64,000 nt of DNA. It comes from Berberis thunbergii. Its lineage: Eukaryota > Streptophyta > Magnoliopsida > Ranunculales > Berberidaceae. The notes beneath the pieces are model-generated. The model made no database searches. It was not told where the DNA came from and saw only the letters and a program-made list of their open reading frames with translations. The translations under genes and the position numbers were made by a program. Of this stretch, positions 51,201 to 60,200 are shown one piece after another. The stretch spans positions 310,001-374,000 of the forward strand of contig QNQO01000680.1 in the NCBI GenBank assembly GCA_003290165.1, given 5' to 3'. Every line of letters begins with the position of its first letter. Positions within the stretch are counted from its first letter, which is position 1.

Positions 51201-54200
51201 TTGTAAGAATTTTGGAGAGGACACAGGATGAATCTTTGTTGGCATTCAAAGCAACATTTTTGTAGAAATGGAGGATGGAGATATTGGGTTTCTCATTTAT
51301 TACCCCAACCATTCTCTCTGTTCAAATAATTTCAAGCTGTTTTTATTTTATTTTGGCATCGTATAATTGTCGTTTTGGGTTCGAGAAGTGGCAATTGAAC
51401 CCATTGCAAAGAAGAAAACATAGTCCACTTCTATGGGAAATTTTTGTATTTTAAATCATAAATATACCTTGCCCAAGCTCAACACGGATTTTGTAATTTA
51501 CAGTCAAGTTTGACATCGACAGTGTAAATATGAGAGCAAAGTCTCCAACTATACCCTTTACAATATATAATAAAATAACTTTTGAATCTGACTTGGATCC
51601 CATCAGAAAAACAACTTTTTCTCTTGGGTGTTGAGGCAACCAGAACTGTGCTCTGGTGCACATTAGCAATTTCCTTTACTGCTAACATGAACTAGACCAT
51701 GTATTAAGATAGCTGAATCTACACTGCCCGTTCTTTAGTTTAAAAAGGTAACTGTATTTTGATTCGACTTGTTGGTTCAAAGCTGTCTCTTTTGGCATCA
51801 ACCGCCTCCACCGGCCATGGGCCGGCAGGAGAGGAGGTAGTTGGTAGCAATGATTATCTTACCAACATGTCAAGATAATCATTACCCACTGGAATGATGC
51901 ACATCTTTGGTGAGACCCTGGGCACGTGGAGAGCTTTGTGCTGGATCGATTCCCAAACCTAATTGGAATTCTATTCTATAAAGATGCTAAAGTTTCTGCA
52001 ACTATAAATAACGGAGAGCTTGCGTAAAAAAAAGTATAAATAACGGCGAGTGGAGCAAGCCAACACAAATCGGAGACGATCTAGACACCATCTTTGGTTG
52101 TCTGGGTGGGGTAGATATAGCGTAAGGCTATTCGGATACCATTGATTAGACAACAGACAACCATGGAAATTGTACTATGAAGGCTACCTATAATGCCCTA
52201 AGGTGGGAGAGATAGGTCCATGGAGCAGGTTAGTATGATACACCAATAACAACCCTAAAGATAGATAGTTTCAAATTTAACGTAGATCAGTTGTATTTGT
52301 CGTGCAAGATGGTTAAGGCTCAACAAATCCTTCAAAATGCAAGTCATAGTTGTTGAATGAGGAACTAGAAGAACGACACTTTGTTCCTCTGTTACACTGG
52401 GCTTGAAGATGAAGACTGCTTACTTTTTAAGATGGTATTTCTCACGAGCTATATGGAACAAAATATCGTACTCTCTCGAAATCAATCACAGGATCAGACC
52501 TTGGTAAGAAGAGAATGATTGATTCACTGAACAATTCATTGGAAAGCCCTCGATAGCAACACTATAGAAGATTGGCTTTTAATGCATTTATATACTGCAT
52601 GTGGAGGAGAGGAATGTGACATTGTACAAGGCTGAGATGAAATTTCAGTATGAAGTAAGCCAAATAATTTGCACTCAAGGCCATTTGCATCGAGTTTAAA
52701 GCAAAAGATTCAAGTCAAAAAAAATTTTATTGAAGGGGACAAACAATTTAGAGTTTTTTTCACAAATTCGTCAAGACGTGCATGTGCATATAATGATAAA
52801 CTCTGATGTGGCTTTATTAAATAGCAATGGGGATTGTGGCCATAGGTACTAGGTACGAGGATTGAGAGGGTATGTGGAACAAAATGGATTCGGGGTACAT
52901 TGGTTTTGGTTTCTGTGTATGGAATTTGAAGGGGTAGGCGGAGTTGGTATGCTATTTGAGGTCGCAATTCGTCTATTAGTTCAATTGAGTACAATATTTA
53001 GTATGATATTTATTTGTATATTATGTATATGAAAAATGAATAAATATATGAATGAAGACTTGACAAATGATATTTATGGGCTGTTGGGAATTTTTGAAGG
53101 TTTTTAGAAAATTGAAGGTGTTTTTGAAAACACGAAAAAGTGAAGACCCAACCAAATGGGTTTGTTGTTTTTGATATTATATTCTCCCTCATTGTTGTTT
53201 TCTTCTCAACCAAATGGGTTTGTTGAAATCCACCAATCTGGGTTGTGAATGTATTGCAAATCGGTATGTGTGACCCAATTCGAAATTTGCAAGGGGGGGG
53301 GGGGGGGGGGGGGGGGGTGGTGTGTGTGTGTTGAATGAATCAGGTTTCTATAATTGTGGCCCTTTAATCAATGACCACAGCAGCAGCAGGGGCTTTGGGC
53401 ATTACAGTTCAGTTCTATTGATATCATTGAGCTGCAAGGAGCGGAAGCGGGGCTACAACTTGTAATAAAGAAGGGGATCCATAATGTGATTTTCTGGACT
53501 GATTAAAAACCAACAACAATTTATTTATAAATCACAACGTCAACCCTCCTTGCAACCAATTCAGATTGTTAAGAGGATTTGAAGATACTTTGGCTATCTT
53601 GATATTGTGCATGCATACCTTGAGACTAATTGAGGTGGGATCATATGGCAAGGCTGGCTCCCACAATGGTGTATATCAAAATTGTGCCTATCTCCTTTGC
53701 AGAAGATTTGAAGAGTATCATTTATGATGATGTGAGTGGCAAAAACTACAATCTTTTAATTGTTTTAATCAACAATTGATTTTTTTTCTTTTTCAATTGA
53801 TTTAATCACATAAAGGTTCTGGGGTCCTTGAAACCCAACTTAGTCTTGAAAATATCTATAAATTTAAAAAAGAAGAAGAAAAAGAGAAAAGATGAAGGCA
53901 TAACCTTTGATTGAGCAGGAGAGTAGCACATACTAATCAACAGTGCTGTAGGAGGAACTGGTCAAGATGTGGACAACGGAAAAGCAAATACCACCAACAA
54001 TGTCCATGGCCAAACAAAGATGTGGGCTCACTTATTTGGTGGTAGATCTAGCAAAGATGATGAGGGGAACCCTGTCCACTACACAGATCTAAGTGAAAGG
54101 TTTACTGGTATTTTCACTAGCTGTTTGAGAAAAAGCCAAAGAAGTATGGTCCGATCAACTTGTGGGATGTTCATTGAGAACCTCCCTCCTTCGCAAGATA

Positions 54201-57200
54201 GTTGTCAAATGGAAATGGAAGACAAAAGGTGCCATTGAGATTACGTCTAAAGAGAGTATTTCTTCTTTAAGTTCACTAATGAGGATGAGAGATCCATATC
54301 TCTCGAAACAGGACCGTTCAAGATCAGAGATAACCTTATGGTGACTAACCATGGATGAAACATCTAGGGTGTGTAAGGAAGGAGATTACTACCATCCCAA
54401 TCTGGATCCACATGTACAATGTGTGCACTTGTGCTGAAAAAGGAGTTGGAGTTAAGTTAAAGGACCTAGACTAACTTATGTTGCTCTGTGTTGAAGTGAA
54501 GCATTAAAGTCTTCATAGCATGATCAAACTGGATTTGCAAGGAAGGAAAAAAAAATTGAAGTGGTGATTCTAGATTATCTCTGGAGACCCTGATGACTGT
54601 TGCTCTATTTGGTCATGCAAAAGGTAACTGTTTGGTGGATACACAAGCAGAATTGGGGAAAAGAAGAATGAGGAAGGGTGGGTAGAAGTCACAAGGAGAA
54701 GCAATGATAGGTAGGAACAAAATATGTATACCTCTAAGGAGAACACTCATACTATGAGCTGCAGAAGCACTTCATAGTTTGTTCTCTGGAACTCCATTCT
54801 AAGGTTGGCAGCTTCCGTCTGTACCACCTTTGTTTCTCTTCGAGAAATCTAAAATGAGGAATTGCAATTGTACCCTTGACTGCTAGGTATTTTCATGATA
54901 TGGAGAAGGTGAAATACAAGAAACAGCTCAACAAGTAGAGAGGCTAGTGATCTTATGAAGACGTCGAAACACACCAGAGCAACAAGTTGGCTAAGAGAAG
55001 TTCTAGCAGGGAGAAAGGTAAAGAGATGATTAAAACACCATGTTACAAAATGCAAATGAAGGGGAAGTAGTAAGGATAACATTGTTCCAGTTGATGACAG
55101 GGATAGTAAGATTCAGATGGGGAAGCTACCACTAGCAGTTACCAAGACCCTAAGGACTGACGAAGATAACGGTGATGAAGAAAGTGAGGAAGGGAGCAAC
55201 CAAAGAATCCAGACAACACCTTGGCCGACATCAAGGAACCTTATAAACTCAATGTAAATACTAGAAATTCAACCAAGAATAGTAAATGTCCTTCGAAGAA
55301 TATATAGGTTCAGGGAAGAAGAGGTTAGGGAACCAAAGAAAAAGGATTATTGGTGTCAGTAGCTTTCTGGAGTGTGAGAAGTCTTTAGTATCTCATAAAC
55401 CAAACCTTTATTAGGGGGAAAATAATGTCCAACTCATTGGACTCCTTCAGATCAAAGTCAGTAGTATATGCATGAGGATCTTTTCCGAAAATTTTAATCC
55501 TAGATGACATCATATTGATAACTTGCATGAAGCACCTAATGGGAGAACTATAAGGCCTATGGACCCTTAAGAATTTAAGGTGATAGCTGAAGGAAAAACA
55601 AGTAAGGCTATCCACCTGAAAATTGAATTCCATATGGACTTCCAATACTTTCACATCACTATGGTTTATGCCAAGAATCGGAGAGCAGCCAGAGTCTTTT
55701 ATGGAAGGAGCTGTCAGAGATTGACATCAATATGGCAGTGTCATAGGTCCATGGGGAATGACAGGTGATTTTAACTGCATGACAGAGAGTAATGAGAAGA
55801 TAGGAGGTAATCCCTCAACTAACAATGACAGAAGATTTAAGGGAGTGTATATTTCAAAATAGCTTGCATGATTTTCAGATATTAGGGCCTATGACCATTA
55901 TACACACTGGTCAAATAGGAATGCTAAGGACAGAAGGGTTCTCTCGAAGATAAATAGATGGTTGATAAGTGCTGAATGGTCCTACTTAGAGGGCGTTTGT
56001 TTTTTTAAGTGCTTAGAAGCTAACTTCTAACTGGAGTTAGAAGTTCTGAACGAGCTTCTGAATGAACTGTTTGTTTTACTTCTGAATGAGTTGCTGATTA
56101 GAAGCTCCAAAATTAAAAGTTGTTTGTTTTTAGGTGCTGAATGTGAATTGTTTGACAATTTTTCCCCACTGAGCTAAAAAAATTATGACATAAATATTGT
56201 GATTAAAATAATATCGAATACGACTGTGGCGTTATTGTTGAATCTGAGCAATACGTTTATAGTGTTTTAATTAGTTATTTGATGAAATTATTAATCCAAA
56301 CATGGGTTATTTGATTTGATATCTTATGTTACATAAGGCACAAAAACTATATGTTAAAAACTTGAAAATATACATGAGATGGAGAGTTGGAGAGATGAAG
56401 AAAAACTTGAAAATTCATAAAAAGAAAATAAATATGAATGAGAGAAAAGAGAACCACAATGTTTGGCGAAGAGAATGAATGTGTGCCACCAAAATTTAGC
56501 CCTACTTACTTTTAAGAAGATGGGGGCAGCAATTGTCATTACAAAATTATGTTAAGGTTATTATTGGAATAATTTTCAATAAGCATTCAGTGCTAAGTGA
56601 TCAACACCTCCTTGTTACTTACTCCAATCAGAAGCAGAACTTCTGTCAGAACTAAAAACAAACACTCCAAATAAGGTGGTCCACTTCTTATTAAAACAAA
56701 CACTCCATTCAGAAGCAAAAACAAACACCCTCTTAGTATCCTATACAAAAGCTAATTTTGGAGACATTGGAGCATCAGATCATAGTGGCAGTTGATCGTC
56801 CATGTGCTTGCAGCTCTCGACAGTGCGGCTGTGGGGTAGTTGATCACCTAGTCGACTCCCCTCTCTGTTGTCTTCTGTGTTCAACCTTCAAGGTTTTGGG
56901 TTCTCTCTTGCCCCTCCCTCTTTTATCTCCTCTGGAATTTTGGCTTCTATCATCTTTCGTACTTCCATAGGACGACGCATGTTCTGATATCAATTTGGTA
57001 ATAAATGCAACGGAAACTCTATTTGATTCATCAAGTCATTTCACAAAACAAGGGTTTGTTGCAAAACCCTAAATGAAAGAGAAAGTCGTAAGTTCAATCT
57101 CTCATCTCTATCTTTAAGACTTCAAAAATCTTTTTCTACACATGAGAACCTCTATTTGCCCTAATTCTCCATGGACCCAAACTTAACTAAAAATAAAAGA

Positions 57201-60200
57201 AATAAAATAACACCACAAGGCCTGTCTTAATACTAGTCAGTCCGTACCACAGTATCTTCTATCCCATTACTATAATTTGTTCCATCTTACTTAAACATGG
57301 TGATTTGGAATTAGGATTATCAACCAAGATGGTGCTAGAGAAAATTTTAATCACCATCCTTGACCCTTTAACATGGGAAGTATCCATGGGACTAATAAAA
57401 ACCAGGCATCTTTTAAAATTAACGGAAAAGGATTATTGAAAATAATCAAGTTCATGAGGATGTGAAACAAGGTAAAGAAAACGTCAAACCAAGGAGGTCG
57501 ATCAGAACCAGCTGGTAACCATGATGGGAGATAAACTATACCATCATGAACAAGAACCCTGACACTATATCCTTGTAGATGATTGTGTACTTTCATATTT
57601 TGAATTTGTTACTTAAAAATGTCAGACATGGTTATAAACCTAATTTTGCAAATTTGGGCCATTACTTTCAAGTGGTGAAAGCCATGCAGCTATATTTTAA
57701 AATAAACGATTACCTCCTACTGGTATAAGCTTCAAGTTAAGAATTCTAAAGTATTTAATGAAAAAATGTAGCAATATATATTTCAATAAATATGAAGTCT
57801 GTATCCTGAAAGCGGAGTGTGTGAGTGTGATGCAAAAGCATAATCATTTGCATATATCAATGTTTTTTTTTTTTGTTTTTTTTGTTTTTTTTGGGACAGG
57901 ATAAGGTACCTTCTTATTGCAAGAATGTTGCGGTTAATAAGGCTATTGATGCATGTTAAGCGTTATAGAGCTTTCGTTGCAACATTTTTAACCCTTATAC
58001 CAAGCTTGATGCCATATCTGGGGACTATCTTTTGTATATTGTGTATTTATTGCACCCTTGGTGTACAGGTATGTGGGACATCCATCTCAATAATTTCACT
58101 TTTTTCCTTCATTTTCCTGTTTTTCGATTGAGACCAAGGTACAAACAGAGACATTTCCTGCAAAAATATCATAATTTCCATGTGGCATGTGCACTAAGAA
58201 GCTGTTAGCAGGCTGGATCATGTGAACTCTGGATGATTACATGTGTATTAAAGTCGTCATTCTAAGATGACTCTGTGCAACAAGCTTCCTGCCTTCTCCC
58301 TAGTAGAATATGGGAAAGTTATCCTAGAGTGAGTTTATTGATGATGATGTAGAGATTGAATAGTGAAATAACTAGGATAAACAGATATGAACAAAGTTTA
58401 ATAGAGGTTGTAGTGAGCATGTTGCATTGGAATCAACAATAACACTACTAGAAAAGGCTTGGCTCTTTGTGCTAGAAACAAGCACTAAAGTTGGGCTTAT
58501 CTTGAATAATCATTCCAAGAACCGTTGCATTGTATTCAAGCACTGTACAAATAAAGAAAGTAGATCACGCACACACAAAAAGAGAGACGCCAGGATATAT
58601 GTTGGTTAGGAAAGATGCCCATGTCCATGGGTGATAGCTCACCGCTTGAGGTGCTCTAAAATGGCGAAGATGGTGCTCATGCAGTGATCTTAGAAATTAT
58701 GGAAAGAAAAGAATCAGAGAGTATTTTCAGGTAAGGAGAGAACTGCAGAGTACGTTATAACTAGATAGTGAATCTTTGGAACTGGGTAGATTCAGCCTTA
58801 GTTATCAGTTATCAGTCACAGATATTCCCTTGGACATCTTTGGGTTGAGTTCCTTGGTGTCATATTAGCTCTTTCTTGTTGTCTTTTATTATTATTATTA
58901 TTATTTTTGTTTTTTAAATAAACTTTTTTTTTTTGTATTTTTAATGATTTTTTCCCCTTGATTTGAAAAAAAAGAAAAAATTATTAATGAGTGTCATACT
59001 TGCCTTTATCATTCTGCAATTTTTGAGAAAACCTTATTTTTGGAAACTATTACACTGAATAATCAAGAAATGAGTCGTATTGTTTTGTTGCTTGTAGATT
59101 TTTGGTGGAATCGTCAATTCTGGAAACCCCAAGTTGGCAGGATCAGCTCTTGAAGCAAATGAGTATCCTTTGTCCTGAAAAGAAAATTTCTAGTCCTTTT
59201 AACGGCACTCCTGTCTCAGTTTCTGTGTACTCGTTAGTTGTGCAAATGCCTCACTTTCTTTTTCATTTCATTTCTGTTTGTTTGGTTTGTTTTCCAACAT
59301 GTTAGATGGTCATATAGAAATTATATGGAGTTTTATTGAATACGTGAACATTACATTTGTAAAGAGCTCTTTCCTGTCCTGGCAATTGCTTCATTCTACA
59401 CATCCATTCTATTTGTAGTTAGAGGTAGATTTCATGGTTCAGTTTTCTTGACAAAGTCAAGCTATTTGCTTTTCAACTTCAACGACTACCCAAATGGCAT
59501 GGTAACACTTTTCAATCTGCTTGTCATGGGAAACTGGCAATCATGGATGAAGGTACTAAAAATGATACCCATACTCTGTTTTTGCTTTCTCCAATTTCTA
59601 GGATCACTTCCTGTTCATTTGGCACTGCAAGCTTTCTATTTATTTACTTGTATTTTTATTTTTATTGGAGCCAATGCACAATATACCAAATGGAAAGTCT
59701 TACACGCTTTGTTTTTTTTTTTTTCAACTCTCTTGTCTAGTTATCCTAGAGAGAAAAGATTAAATGATTTCCACCAAGAATATATTTTGTGAAAGTTCGT
59801 AATAGACTTTGTGATTGGTTAGCTAAAACTAAAACAAGAGGGCATTTTAAAGGGTACTTTGTTGGTTGGAATTTAGAATTGATGCATAAACCTTTCAGTC
59901 AACGGGTTATTCTGGGTTTTGTTACAATACTTGCTAACAAAGAAATTAAACTAGGAAACAAAGAGAGCAGAGAAGCAAATGGAAATAGGAAATATTTGAC
60001 AACTAGTCCATTTTAAACAAATAGAAATACTGGCATACTTGCTTACTACTTTAAAACTAAGATAAGATCGCCTATAATTCGTGAACAAAGAGGACAGTAA
60101 AAGGTTCCACCATTCCTTAGGAAACATACCATGATTTGTTTTTCCTATTTTACCCCCTTACAAAATTGTCTCGTCCCATGTGCAACACATTGATTGCATT

